Source: Phlegmacium glaucopus (lineage: Eukaryota > Basidiomycota > Agaricomycetes > Agaricales > Cortinariaceae). From it: a stretch of 64,000 bases of DNA. Shown piece after piece: positions 11,561 to 23,900 of this stretch (position 1 is the first letter of the stretch; each line of letters opens with the position of its first letter). The DNA lies in assembly GCA_015039465.1 (NCBI GenBank), contig MU130319.1:24767-88766 (forward strand), given 5' to 3'. The notes under the pieces were generated by a model that ran no database searches, had not been told where the DNA came from, and saw only the letters and a program-made list of their open reading frames with translations. The position numbers and the translations under genes were made by a program.

Positions 11561-12596
11561 ATGGCCTCTGGTATCAGCAATTTGGTAGGTTTTAAATGCC
11601 ACATACACACTCACCAATTGAACTGTCAATCCAGCCCACCATTCCAAAACCACCACCAGTCCTCGATGCAGAAGGATATGCCATTTGTCCAGACTGTGGT
11701 ACATGTATAAAATGTGGTCCTGCTGGACTTAAAAACCTTGAAAAGTGTCATTGTGGAACAGATACCTGTAAAAATGCTCAAGCCAAACAAGATAAGGAAG
11801 TCAAAAAGAAGAAAAACGGGCTGATACTCTCCTTCTTGAAACCTAGAGCAGTTCTGGTACCATTGACTGTCAGCAGTTCATCACCCATTCACTGCCATAA
11901 GTTGGCCCCAGCCACCACAAAGGACACTAGCTTTACAATATCCACCAATCCTCTCCGAAAAGAAGTTAATTCTCCAGGAGCGCAGCCTGTTTCAGAGTCA
12001 ATAATGGAGGGGTTCATTTGGGAAATGGGGAAACTGGTCAAGAGCTTACCGTTGAGCACCCCTGAAGCATCAGAAATTGACAAACTTTCTGTTTTTGGGG
12101 CTGACCCTAGGAGGTTTGACGACCGTACCATAGACACTGATGAGTTATGGGAAAATAGGCTACATAATATTTTAAAAGCGACATTGGGGTGGGGAAAAGA
12201 AGGGAATATGGAAGAGATCATTTGTCAGGGTAAATGGGGGCTGGATGGTTTGTTGAATTTTGTGACGTACTTTGTCAAAGAGCGGGGTGTGAGTGAAGGG
12301 TTGTTGAGGGGAAAGCTGGACTACCTGATCGAAGAACTCAAGGAAAGGTAAGTTATATTCTAATATCATCAAATCTCTGACTCACGAAACATGCAAGGAT
12401 AAAATCCCCCCCAGTGGTACCATCGACACCGAGACTATGGCTACTATTTCAGAAGTATCCACAGCACCAAGAAGATCTGTATACACACCTTATATTCTTG
12501 AATCCAATCATTTGGACTTCTTGTGATGGTCCGATGCCAGCAGATGCCTCTATGGTGGACGGAAAGGATGAAATTGAAATTGTTAACGTGGACACA
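11561..12596 (+). pseudogene. Large TE-associated gene, N-terminal exons with Cys-rich knuckle
   Basis: The start ATG at 11561 opens MASGISNL, then a 50-nt intron (11585-11634), exon 11635-12347, another 50-nt intron (12348-12397) and exon 12398-12596. Phases agree at both junctions, so I join the 251-codon open frame and the next one into one gene. The N-terminal part carries CPDCGTCIKCG followed by CHCGTDTC, a cysteine-rich cluster that could bind zinc. The rest is mixed helical and acidic sequence. I do not recognise the family by name; the architecture and context suggest a TE-encoded protein. The reading frame continues past the solo LTR inserted at 12597. Confidence 0.65.
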
Positions 12597-13178
12597 TGTT
12601 ACATTCCGTCACACGTTACTCCGGTCCGACTCCGACGGAGTTGTTTCCGGTAGTCCGCACTCCGTTCCAGTACTTTCCCATGTCTCCGACTCTACTCCTC
12701 CTACGTCCGACTCCGAGACTTCTCTGTATCATTCCGACTCTTCCGACGATATCCCAAACACCTTACCACACCTTCGTCATAACAACTATTCCTTTGTCAT
12801 CACTTTCCCACTATCAGTCAGCACACCAGCCATGGATTATTCACCCAAGAATGCAGGACCTTTTCCAGGAGCAGAACGCAGCACTTATATTTATATTTTA
12901 TATTTCGGTTGCAATTCCTTTTATATTTAAAGTACTCGAACTTGTATGTTTTCCCTTAGTTCGAATATCAACTTTGTTTCCTCCTCTTGTTCGTCCTCTA
13001 AAGTCACTGAGGTCTTCCGTCTTATTACTTCTCCTTCCGTTCCGAAATCAGGACACCTTAGGAGCTGGGTGGCACAGCACACACGCTGAGGCCAACGTCC
13101 TTTCCGGGTTACTGTTCCGGTTCCGTTCCGTCCATTCCGGAGTAACTCCGACGTGACTTCCTTGTTTTAAACTTAACA
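12597..13178 (+). mobile_element. Solo LTR (family A), target duplication ACACA
   Basis: The 582-bp element begins TGTTACATTCC and ends TTTAAACTTAACA, with TGTTA/TAACA inverted tips. ACACA flanks it on both sides (12592-12596 and 13179-13183). Excision joins GTGGACACA to TTTGAATATGAG in the frame of the large TE gene. Related fragments occur at about 26383, 42078, 49802 and 53081. It is rich in TCCG words, a likely base-composition signature of the family. Confidence 0.88.
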
Positions 13179-13236
13179 ACACATTTGAATATGAGGACAC
13201 TGTGGAAAAACCAAAAATGTCAGCACCACCATGCAA

Positions 13237-13480
13237 TAGTGCTTGAAAGTCCAGTCTTTGGTCTTTTTGACCTTTTTTTGAGCTAGAACACTAAAATTAA
13301 AATTCCCCATCACAATTGGGGTGTGGGAACAAAAAGTTCAGGGTCAGTCCGGTCTTCTTTCTGGTCCAAGACCGGAAAATTTTCCTTTTTAGGCACCACA
13401 GTTGTAATGGGGAATTTAGATTTCAGTGTTCTAGCTCAAAAAAAGGTCAAAAAGACCAAAGACTGGACTTTCAAGCACTA
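13237..13480. mobile_element. Foldback hAT-like MITE (family D), target duplication CCATGCAA
   Basis: The 244-bp element is nearly a perfect hairpin. TAGTGCTTGAAAGTCCAGTC at the left is matched by its complement at the right, and pairing extends about 60 bp inward. The 8-bp duplication CCATGCAA flanks it at 13229-13236 and 13481-13488, the hAT-type target size. Removal restores the SAPPCKGFTPTF reading frame of the host TE gene. Confidence 0.9.
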
Positions 13481-14443
13481 CCATGCAAGGGATTTACACC
13501 AACCTTTCCAGAAGGGAAATCACCACATACAGCATATCCATTTGCTCTCCATGACACACTCATCCTCCCCTGGGACTACACATTAAAGAATGGTGTGATG
13601 ATCTTGTTCGCCCGCAGTTGCGCTGGATTATCTGAAGACAATGGTCAGTCATGTCAACCTTGTCGACGACTGATCAAAAACAAGACCTTGGAGGGTATAT
13701 TCATGTGGATAGAAGATGGCATTCACAAAAAGACAGGATTTTTGTACCATGGTTTCAGTGGCCTCCACAAACTGCTCCATCAGAAAAACTGAACAATAGA
13801 GTTTTATTGCCTGTGTGGTTTGAACCAGGCAAAAAAGCTTCTTGCAAAGGCCAGGGCCCTCTCTGACCAGAAGCAACTGTTGATGGCAATTGTGAGTGGG
13901 AAGGTCAGCCGCCTTGACCGCCTTCTCAGTATTGGCCTTCAGCAAAAGAAGGGGCTGCATGGGTTATTGGCTTTGTATATGGCAGCTGCTGAAGGTCACT
14001 ATAACCCAAACACCTTTACTGAGGAAGAGGACATGAAGTTGTTGCTCTTATGGAAGCTGGGTGGAAATCGAGTTGCAGAGATCAACCATTGTGCAAACAA
14101 AGGACCAAGTATCACCTACCTGCGTACCCACTCCACTGTTCCACCAATCATCCCATCGCCTGGACAACCGACAGTTGACCAAGTCCAAGCCAACATTGAG
14201 GCAACATTTGGGGGCTTGCTGGATGTGATCTACAGTCAAAACCATTCAAAGTTCATCCATACTGTGCTGATGTTTGTCGAACTTGCCACTGAGAAGAGAA
14301 TCAGATGGGACCCAAAGACCAACCACTTTCTTGGCATATGCAGGGAGCATGGGCACAAGACATCAACAGAGTTTGTAAATGAGGATGATATGGAGGAGTT
14401 GTTTCAAAACCTTGACGACGGAAAGGTTCACTATGCTGGGGAG

Positions 14444-15806
14444 GTGAGTGACCTGCAATTTACATCCATGGAAGTGGGGTTGCACAATCCTCAGTATGTG
14501 TGACAACCAGTCACATGCTGTGACACAGTGTGACACAGCCAAATTCTTGAGACATCGCATTTGTGCTCTCCACACCTCTGAGATACAAAATAATTTGTGC
14601 TGTATTTAAGAATAAGAAGTAATTATACATGCCTAAGATATTACTTACAGGAAAAACATTATATTTGACCCAAAAATGCGAAATGAATGTCAATTGCCTG
14701 CCAAATATGAGGCTCCAAAGAGATTGGACATTATCCCTTCAACCACAGCACCTATGAGCATAATTTGCAGGAGGATTTTGCTTAGAATTTAAATTCCAAT
14801 CAATCTACGAGTCCAAAATTTTAATTAGTCCCCCCTATGTCAAGATAGACCCTCAAAATGTGCATTTTAACATGGTTAGGGGCCAGTAATTAAAAATTTA
14901 AACTAGTAGAATTGAAGCCATATACAAGTAGATTATTTTATCTCTGAAAATATAATCCTAAATCCCATCTGTTGTGAAGATAATAGCCCAAGAAGGCACA
15001 GGTGGAAGCAAGAGATGCACTGGTGATTGTCATGGGTAAACTATAAAATTTTCCGGGTTTGGACCCATGGACATGTACATCTAAACATTCTCTACATTTT
15101 GCAATTTTATTTGTCCAGAATGGTGAAGAAATGAGTAATCTGTGGGCCCACCATGGTAGATCAATAATTGATGTGAGCAAGTTGAGTTGCCTAATTTGGA
15201 CATATTCTAAATTTGACGAAGCAGGGCCACCATGCAGGAGGTGTAGCCAGGTCATTTCTCACCGGATTTTGATAAAACAAATTGCAAAAAATTCAGAAAA
15301 AAAAGAGCTACATGTCTCAAAGCAGAAAATTGTTGAAAATACACAAAATTCCTTGTGACAATTCCTAGAAGGATCTGAATATCCATACCCTTACCTTGTT
15401 CCTCATATCCTTCACTTAGGCTTCTTTAGCACTTGTAAGCTCATCCTTGATGAGGTTAGTAAGACTGGGGAGACATATTGCTGAGATGATGAGCAGGATT
15501 GGGAGGATGTGGATAATTGACATCAGAATGTATAAGATCTTGGTCATAATATTGCAATTTTCCCAGAATATTTCATTTATTTAGGGGTAATAGTCAGGAT
15601 TATTGTATTATATACACTATACTATGTATACTTTGCAAAAAAAATGGAGGGAAACAGTCAATAACTCAAGGAACTGCAACTGTATCAGTAAATGTGACAC
15701 CAATGGCTGTGTCACACAGTGTGACTGGGTCAGGCTGTTACCGGGGATTGTTCACCTCCAATGGAAGCAATTTCCATTTTTGGATCATGCCCTGATCTAT
15801 TATTAG
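14444..15806 (+). other. Oversized intron with an inverted-repeat insertion
   Basis: A consensus donor GAG|GTGAGT at 14444 and acceptor TTATTAG|GCAACAG at 15806 join HYAGE to ATVGALGVL in frame. The 1363-nt intron is more than twenty times longer than its siblings. Its two ends contain imperfect inverted repeats (about 14455-14545 and 15685-15775) sharing words such as CACAATCC/AACAATCC and TGTGACACAG. This suggests that a MITE inserted in, or became, the intron. Confidence 0.65.
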
Positions 15807-16944
15807 GCAACAGTTGGTGCTCTGGGTGTTTTAAGCAAAGATAATCGCATATATCCTGGGCGTCCTGTCCTTGTATCTGGTGACTGTAAGCGAGAATCTG
15901 GAGAGGAACATGCAGAAATTATAAAGACTGTCTTGGAAGGCGTTAATTCATTGCAAACAAAAACAAAACTCCATATAACTTCAATTGCATCTGATGGTGA
16001 AGCTCGAGCAGGGAGCCTCATTCATTCTCCTCACCTTTAAATCCAATCTACCCCATAATTCACCAATTTATCCCTTGCTCAAGCCTCTCAAATTCCTTAA
16101 CCTCTATGTAGGTGATGATGACCTCACATGTGATAAAGACTGGAAACATGTCTTCAAACACTGGCGCAATCTTCTACTGCAACAGCGTGGTGTTGTGGTC
16201 AATGGCCTTTGTATCACACCTGACATTATTTGGGATCAATTCAAGTCTTCAGGACTTTCAGCAGATCACATTTGCTCTCTATTTAATCCCGAGGATCAGC
16301 AAGACATCAAGATGGCTTTTGATATGCTGAAGGATATCTGGAACCTTTCTCGTGCCTCCACAAATTCTTGCCGAGGTTTTCTAGAGGCATGAGAGGCACT
16401 GTGGACTCTTGGAAAGCTATTATTCCATATGGTATTCCCATATCTGTGTGTCAATCTCTCTATTTCAGAGCAGATTGAGCATTTGAGTGCCACAGCCCAC
16501 CTCACTCTTATTCTGTACAGATTAGCTGGCAAGGAATTCATTCCTACCAATCTCTACATCGGCCTCATGATTATGATCAAGAACGCTATATTCTCCATAG
16601 CAAAAGCGATTATTGACAATCCTGATGGTGAATTCTGGCTTATACTCTTGGGAACTGATCAACTTGAAGAACTTTTTGGTATACTCAGGACTATGGTTGG
16701 AAATGATGCCAGTTTAGATGTCCTGCAACTTGTCTCTTGCCTGGCTGGAATGACAGAAGTTTCAAACATCCTCGCTAAATATCCCCAGTGGGACCGTTCC
16801 CCCTGTCGTCTCAAACTGCCTGCTTTGTCACACAAATCCAAAGAGATCCCAGATAGCACGGACCATATCAAACCAGGGTCTTGGAGAGGGAATGTCAAAC
16901 TGAAAGACATTTCTATTCTAACCTCCTGGAATTGTGGTCAGCGA

Positions 16945-18392
16945 TATCGCACACCAATACTGATTGGTAGCATGAGAACAAAGCTTAAAAGTTGCCATCA
17001 TGAAAATAAGCGGACTTTGAATTCACTTACCTATTTTGGAAGCAGCCCTGAATCGTGTTCCTGGTCAACAAAATCAGTTGTTCAACTTTATCATCCTCAT
17101 CGCTCATCATATCCTCAATGTCTTCCACTATGCTCTCAATCATTTACACTATTGACATGCTCCTAAATATCTACCATCCATTTGTTCCTTGGCTAGCAAT
17201 TCAACAAAGCGATCAATCTACTATTCACATCGGTCATTGGCTCGCGTTTGATTGTATCTATGGCCCATCATTCCAAGAACAGCCCCTTTATGGACACATC
17301 AACTACATCTCCCATTATGTAAAAGGCTTTGTCATTGTTGTTGTGGCTATGGACCCACAAGTCTTCCCCTCAGCTATCTGTCTTGCCATACCTCGCTCCT
17401 GGATCTCACTCAGTCCCCTATCCTCGATTATCTACCTCTTATCTTATCATTCACTGCCAAAACCATCATTCATGCGGTACCTGAAGCCTTCCCACCCTCT
17501 TTATGACAATTTAGGAAGTCCAGGAGGATCACGACTAAGCAGGAATTGCAGATGAATCAGCAGCAGAGGATTATTCTTGCAGTGTGTCAAGTGTTATCAA
17601 GGCTGCGCAACATGGGGTCATGGGCAAGTAGTATTTTCTTGGGAACAAGGCTGCACCTGTGTTGACTCAGGACCTTTCACATTTTTGACATGACCACACG
17701 CCTATGGAGTTGATATATTTTTGCTATTGGACTATGTACACTGCCTTCTCTTCTTTTCTCTCGCACTTTGACACTTTACAGATTTTTTTATTGTTCCTTC
17801 TTCTTTTCCATTGTTCTTTTCTTCTCACAGCTGTCCTCTCTTCATTATTCTTCCTTTGACAGCATGTACTTCTTTCCCTTCTATTGTTCTACATAGCCTC
17901 ATCCTTAGGGTATAAATACTGCTCTTTTGTACCAGGATAGGTAGTTCAGCTCAATTCATTCTTACTCCCCAACTATCATCTTCTCAGTGGAATTCCAGTG
18001 AATTCCTCCCTCAAGTTCGCTTTTTCAACCTTTTACCTGTTACTGTTCTCTACTGTCAACTGCTATAGTCTTGCTGAAGACTCTCTCTTATCCATCCTCA
18101 TCCTCCTCCTTAATCCCTCTAAGTTCGCTTTTTCAATCCCTTACTGTCAACCAGTTGTCTACTGCTATAGTCTTACAAAAGACTTACTCATTCATCCTCA
18201 TCCTTGTCCTCCACCCTCAGTCACCTTTAATATTCATCCTCATCCTCCTCTACTCTCTCTTAACCAAGTGTGCTTACTAGTCTCTGGTTATACCTTCCCT
18301 GGACCCTAAACAAACACAGGGAGATATTCTGACCTAAAGTCTGGTCCAGTTCCCTCTGGTTGGTGTTTTATAACAACACAACAACACTTTAT
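16945..18392 (+). mobile_element. LTR-type element (family C), copy 1
   Basis: The 1448-bp insertion begins TATCGCACACCAATACTG and ends CACTTTAT. It is flanked by AGCGA (16940-16944) and AGCGG (18393-18397), a 5-bp duplication with one mismatch. It interrupts the large TE gene between SWNCGQR and RMVEQEC. A TATAAATACTGC box at about 17921 in the second half resembles an LTR promoter. Its open frames recur only in the other copies of this repeat and carry no recognisable protein domain. Confidence 0.8.
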
Positions 18393-20009
18393 AGCGGATG
18401 GTTGAGCAGGAATGCGACAGCCTCAAGCATATCCTTCTCAAACTTGACAAATTGAAAGATGTTGATATCCTCTCTCCATTCGGCACTCTCCTCGTTGATG
18501 TTCCACTTGTGGATGATGACATTGACGAGAGCATTGAGGTTCTACCTGTTGGGTCTGCAAAAGGAACCGCCAACTCGGATACTCACAAAATGGAAATTTG
18601 TGTCGATGTTGAAGACAAACTCAGGGCTGAACTTGCTTCCTCAAACACTGAACCGATCACGACTAATCAAAAAGCCTTCGATTCCAGAATTCTAATCAAG
18701 GGTTTTGAGAAAAACAAAGCACGTGCACTGAAGGATTTCAGCAAGTATCACAAATATGCTGGCTCAACGGATCGTCTAAAGCGTGTCCAAGCTGTTCCAA
18801 GATACATTGATACCAAAAAATTGTTCAACTCAAGTCCAATCTACCCACTGGGACCCCAAGTTGACGATTCACAAAAAATTGTCATGTCGGACCCAATCGC
18901 CACTCTTGTTCGTATTGAAAACGAGTTCTGGCTTTGCCTTGGAGAGATCAATGGTCTCCGAATTGATGGCCAGCCATCTGACTATGTCAGCTTCGAAATG
19001 CTTGTGGAGGAGGTTGTTACTGTGTCCTATCAAATGCTAGGCTTATGACCAGCCACATTAGCGGATGACCCAGAAGGAAGAAACAACTGGAGAACATACA
19101 TGATGGACAAGCACTCATTCACAGTACCTGGACGCCTTGTTCACTCCATCGACCCGACAACTTCAAAAACCCATCTCAGCATGCCCTTCTATCTGCTACA
19201 GAGCACAGTTTTAGTTGCTTTGACAGCTAGTCTCTTTCAAAGTCTTACCATATCTGATCTCAAAAGTGTACCTAAACTCACACCAACCAAGGAATATCCC
19301 TACTGCAAGGTGAGTAGTTGAACAATTGCACAGTAGTTTTTGCAGCCTCACCTCTTCCATTTTGAATCCCACAGGTAACACTTGCTTTATTTGTGAAAGT
19401 GACTGCAATTTAGGACATATTGAAGTAATGACAATGTCTGACTGCTCACGGTGTTCACCAACTGTAACACTCAACCTCAAGGTCAACACATACTCGAGCA
19501 TGTTGGTTCACATATCCTTTACGATCCTGGCGTCATCCAATCCATCAAACCTTTATGTGTTTTGTGCCTCCGTCCCTCACAAATGTGCCAGTTCTACTTG
19601 GCAAAAGGCAAGGGCATGAATGGAAAGACTAGAATCAATCAAAAAGCATCAAAAGGTTGTCTTATCAAGATGAATTACTCTTACAGTATAGCCGCAGAGT
19701 CATCCACGTCTTCCCCTTGCTCAAATGTGCCAGTTCATTGTCCCATCTGCCCAAAGGCTGACCCCGCTATCTGGAAATATTTCATGAAGGTTCATTTCAA
19801 AGAATGGCACAAAACATTGTCACTTACAAAATATGAACACCTGTGGAAGCTTTCAAACTTTGAACATGTTGAAATGAAGAAGATCTGGGCTAAACGCAGC
19901 AAGGTCACTGCTAAATGTACCAAAAAATTGAAGATTCTCTCATTGGTCATATCGGAGAACCACCAGGCATGAATTCCTAACGCATTTGTTTTTTGTTTTG
20001 TATTGAATA

Positions 20010-20587
20010 TAGTGTTTGGAAGTCCAGTTGCAGGACTGGAAAAAGACTGCAAAAAGACCGGACCAGACTGCAAAAGACCGGACCAGCAGTCCAGTTTTTT
20101 GGTTTTTGAGAATCAAAGACTGCTAAAAGACCGGTCGTCGGTCATAGGACCGGTCTAAACCAGTAGTTTTGTAGCCCTTATTTTTTCCTTTCGAACGAGA
20201 TAAAGACCGTATTTATTGGTCAAATATTCACTGAGAAAAAAATAAAACAGTAAAAATGTACACAAAATAGTAGGAAACCAATAATATCACCATAAAATTG
20301 TCAATTCCCAACGGAATTTAACGTTCTTGAGCTTATTCTAAAGGTATAGATCACATCTACATATTCGTCTGATGTTATATATGAAAATATGACCGGTATT
20401 TGTCAAAAGTTTGGTCCTGGACAGTCTTGGACCAGGACTGGTCCAGGACTGCAAAAAACCAATGTGGACCGGTCCTAATCGGTCCAGTCCGGTCTTTTGA
20501 CCTTCTAGAAGCTAGGTGGACTGGTTGCGGTTTCGGTCCTGTCCAAAAATACCAAAAAACCGGACTGGACCGGACTTCCAAACACTA
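20010..20587. mobile_element. hAT-like MITE (family D), target duplication ATTGAATA
   Basis: The ends TAGTGTTTGGAAGTCCAGTT and its near-complement (GGACTTCCAAACACTA) bound a 578-bp element. The 8-bp repeat ATTGAATA flanks it at 20002-20009 and 20588-20595. The subterminal regions are dense in GGACCGG/CCGGTCC words, typical of transposase-binding clusters in hAT elements. It sits in the 3' part of the large TE gene. Confidence 0.9.
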
Positions 20588-20945
20588 ATTGAATATCATA
20601 AATGACAGTGACTTAACACATGTCTTTTGCAGTGATGATATTGATATGCACACTGCCAGCGCTGCATGTTATCCTAATGAAGGCAGCAACATTAGTGATG
20701 CCAAGCACTGGATCAATGTGTCTGAAGATGAGGATGTTGACGAAGAAGTGGAGGAGGCATTTGACAATGAAACAGAGGAAGAGCTTGACAATGAACATGA
20801 CAAAGCGCTCAATGAGAAATTTGATGAAGGAATTGACTTGGAGGTTCAGGATGGTTGTGTGGTAAGTACAGGTGTACAGGTTGCCGTTGCCATTGCGGGG
20901 AATGAGGGGGAGCTGCTAGCGTGTGCAAAACTCCAGGGGCTTTGA
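20588..20945 (+). pseudogene. Acidic C-terminal relic of the large TE gene
   Basis: A 118-codon open frame follows the MITE immediately. It is strongly acidic (DEDVDEEVEEAFDNETEEE) and ends KLQGL. It is probably the tail of the large TE gene displaced by the MITE. The junction with Copia RNase H sequence on the opposite strand falls near 20940-20970. Confidence 0.5.
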
Positions 20946-23900
20946 GGTGGTGAATAAGACACCTTTAATTTCCTTTGATGTGTATGTAGCAGCTATGTAC
21001 TTGCTTTCCATTGTTGACAGTGAGATTATTTCCTGTTGTTTAGTACTCCAGGAGACGGCACCGCTGTGTAAGAAAAAAGCATACCTGTTATGAACGTCTG
21101 GTACGCGCATGGCCCCCATTCCTTTTTCTCCCCTTTCTTTACTGTACACTACATCCTTCTTCATCGCTCTCTTCCTATACCAACCCATTTTCCCTACTTA
21201 CCCTTTGCCCTGAACCTTTTATGTACTATACTTAGCTATCGCTTCTGTTCCCTCTATCTCTGACTCCTACTGACTCCTACTCCCAGCACGGACCATTCCC
21301 TTATCTCTGACTCGACCCCTTAGTATATAAGAGCCATACCCATAGCTCTGATCCCTAGTTTAGACCTTTGTATTCCTACGGTCTTAATCTACACAGCTTG
21401 CTCAGAACCTGTCACCCTCAGTCTTAACTTGTTGAACACGATTGCAGTTGTATCTAAGTCCCTATTTATTTGGTCTATTGGCCCAGCACCGAATGCGAGT
21501 GCAAGCTTATAGTCGCCGTAACAATACCCGGATATCGCATGGCGATCTTCGGCCATGTTTCCATCAGTGTCCCCATATCCAATTAACTCCTTCTGTTGTC
21601 CTCCATATGACAACCATAATTCCTTCATACCTTTCAGGTAGTGAAAGATTTTCTTGACTGCTTCCCAGTGAGTAGTTCCAGGGTTCTTGGTGAAACATGA
21701 AACAGTTTGGACAGCATAGGTGATATTGGGTCTCGTACCTAATGATGCGTACATCAAAGTTCCCACTGCTTCGTGATAAGGTACATTTCACATTTTGGTG
21801 ATATCTTCCATGGTTGATGGTGATTGAGCTGATGTTAACTTGATGGAGGTATCCATGGGAAGTGAAACGGGCTTGACATCTTTGAGACCAAATCGTCACA
21901 AGGAAGACTCGATGTAGGAACATTGAGAGAGATGGATGGTTTGTTTTTCTTGATTACAAATAATCTTGATGCCTAGGATCCAATGGATTTCACCAAGGTC
22001 AGTCATTTCGACGTGCATGCTGATTTCAATTTTGAATCGCGTGATTAGATCAGGTGATGTTCCCATGACCATGCAATCATCAACGTGTACAAGAACAATC
22101 ATCAAGGTCTTTCCTTTCCTCCGATTAAACACTGCCTGGTCGACTTGACATTGCCAAAAACCTAGCTTTGTCATTATTTCAACTAGCCACTGGTACCATC
22201 TCCTTCCTGACTGCTTGAGTCCATATAAGGTCTTTTTGAGTCTGCAAACCTTGTTTGGGCTTTCGAAATCTGGGTATCCTGGCGGTTGTCACATGTGGAT
22301 CATCTCTTCTGAGGTAAGTACACCATTTAAATATGCTCCTTTAATGTCAATCTGATGGATTTCGAGGTCTTTGACTGCTGCAATAGCCAGAATGGCTCAA
22401 ATAGACGCCAAGCATGCAACCGGTGCAAAGGTATCGAAGTAGTTGACACCTGGTACCTGCAAGAAGCCCTGAGTGACTAATTGGGCTTTGTATCACACTA
22501 CATGACCAGCTGCATCCTTTTTGGCCCAGAATACCCACTTGGAACCCACCAGATTTGCATTAGAAGGTGCATCAACCAGTTCCCATGTCCCGGATGTTTT
22601 TAACGTCACTAATTCTTCATTGATTGCTTTTTCCCATAGCGGCCAGTCAGGACGAGAATGTGCTTCCTTCAGCATTTGGGGTTCCAGTGCTTTTGTTTTG
22701 CTTATTTCAGCAGCTAATGCATATTCTTTGTAGAAATCAATTTCTTCCCCTGCAAGTGTGCTTTCAGGCTTGTTTGGAGTAGGTAATTGGATTCCTGGTG
22801 CGATTTTTGCCCCTTTAGGTAAGTTTGAAGCAATACCTTTCCCAGTTAATAAGTCTTTGACAAGTTGGGTAGGTTTTCACACATGTTTTGGGCAAGTTTC
22901 AGCATACAATTGATCTGCATTGGTTTTGGATTGATTTTCAATGAATTTTGGGTTGTTTGAGGGTTCAGCGATATCAATATTGGGTGTTTCAGTTGGAATT
23001 TGAGATGATGATTGCTTTTGAGGTAAAGGCAAGTCAGACTTTGATTCAACAAAACCATCCCATTCCTCCCCTTCGAAATGAGAGACTGATGAGCCTGTTT
23101 TGTGGTAGTAAACATTTTGCTTGGTCATAACACTCTTTGTGGCTGGCCAATACACCTGTATGCCTTTGGATTCATTGGCGATGCCCATCCATCTGCCCTC
23201 TCGCACTCTTCCACCAAGCTTATCTCCTGTCTTAAGTCTCACCCACACTTTCTTGCCCCACTCATGTACTTCACTGAGGTCCAGTTTCTTTCCAAAAGCG
23301 GCCTCAAAAGGAGTTTTCCCTTGTACAGCTTTCGTCAGTGTACAGTTCATCAACCAGACAATGTGACATGCTGCTTCTCCCCATAGGTTCTTTGGAAGTC
23401 CACTACCATGTAGCAAGGCATGTATATGTTCTAAAATGGTACAATTTTGACGCTCGGCAACTCTGTTGTGTTGCAGTGTATCATGGACAGTGAGTTTTTG
23501 CTCGGTTCCTTTGGACTTGAGATAAATGATGAATTCTTTTCCTAGATACTCTCCTCCTCTATTGGAATGTAGAGTTTTGATGTGGGCGTCTAGCTGAGTT
23601 TGGACCCAAGCTTCATATTGCTTGTAGGTTTCTGTGGCTTTGTCTTTCTTCCAAAGAAGGTACAGGTGCATTAAACAGGTATAATCATCTGTAAAGGTGA
23701 TGTAGTAACATCATCCACCTTTAGATTCCACCAGAGCAGGTCCCCAGACATCTGAATGTATTTCACCACCAAATACGGTCAATCCTTTGCCACCACAGAC
23801 CTTCTGGATTGGTTTTTGAGTTGACTTAACATAGATATAGGACTCGCAAAAAAAAAGGGTCTCCAGAAGCTGTAGTTTTGAGTTGTGCACCAGTTACTAG

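Larger units (their letters stand above)
13184..19972 (+). pseudogene. Large TE-associated gene, central and C-terminal part
   Basis: The frame runs EYEDTVEKPKMSAPPCK, is interrupted by a MITE (13237-13480), and resumes GFTPTFPEGKSPH. It then covers 13489-14443, a 1.36-kb intron (14444-15806), 15807-16944, an LTR insertion (16945-18392) and 18398-19972. Recognisable features are an acidic, helical middle (VGDDDLTCDKDWKHVFK; LLGTDQLEELFGILRTM) and a C-terminal Cys/His-rich segment (CFICESDC, CPICP...H...H) that could be zinc-binding. In-frame TGA codons at 13790-13792, 16390-16392 and 19046-19048 and a frameshift near 16010 show decay. I recall similar long uncharacterised proteins as high-copy, transposon-like families in mushroom genomes, but I cannot name a catalytic fold. 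It is nested in Copia in the opposite orientation. Confidence 0.7.
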
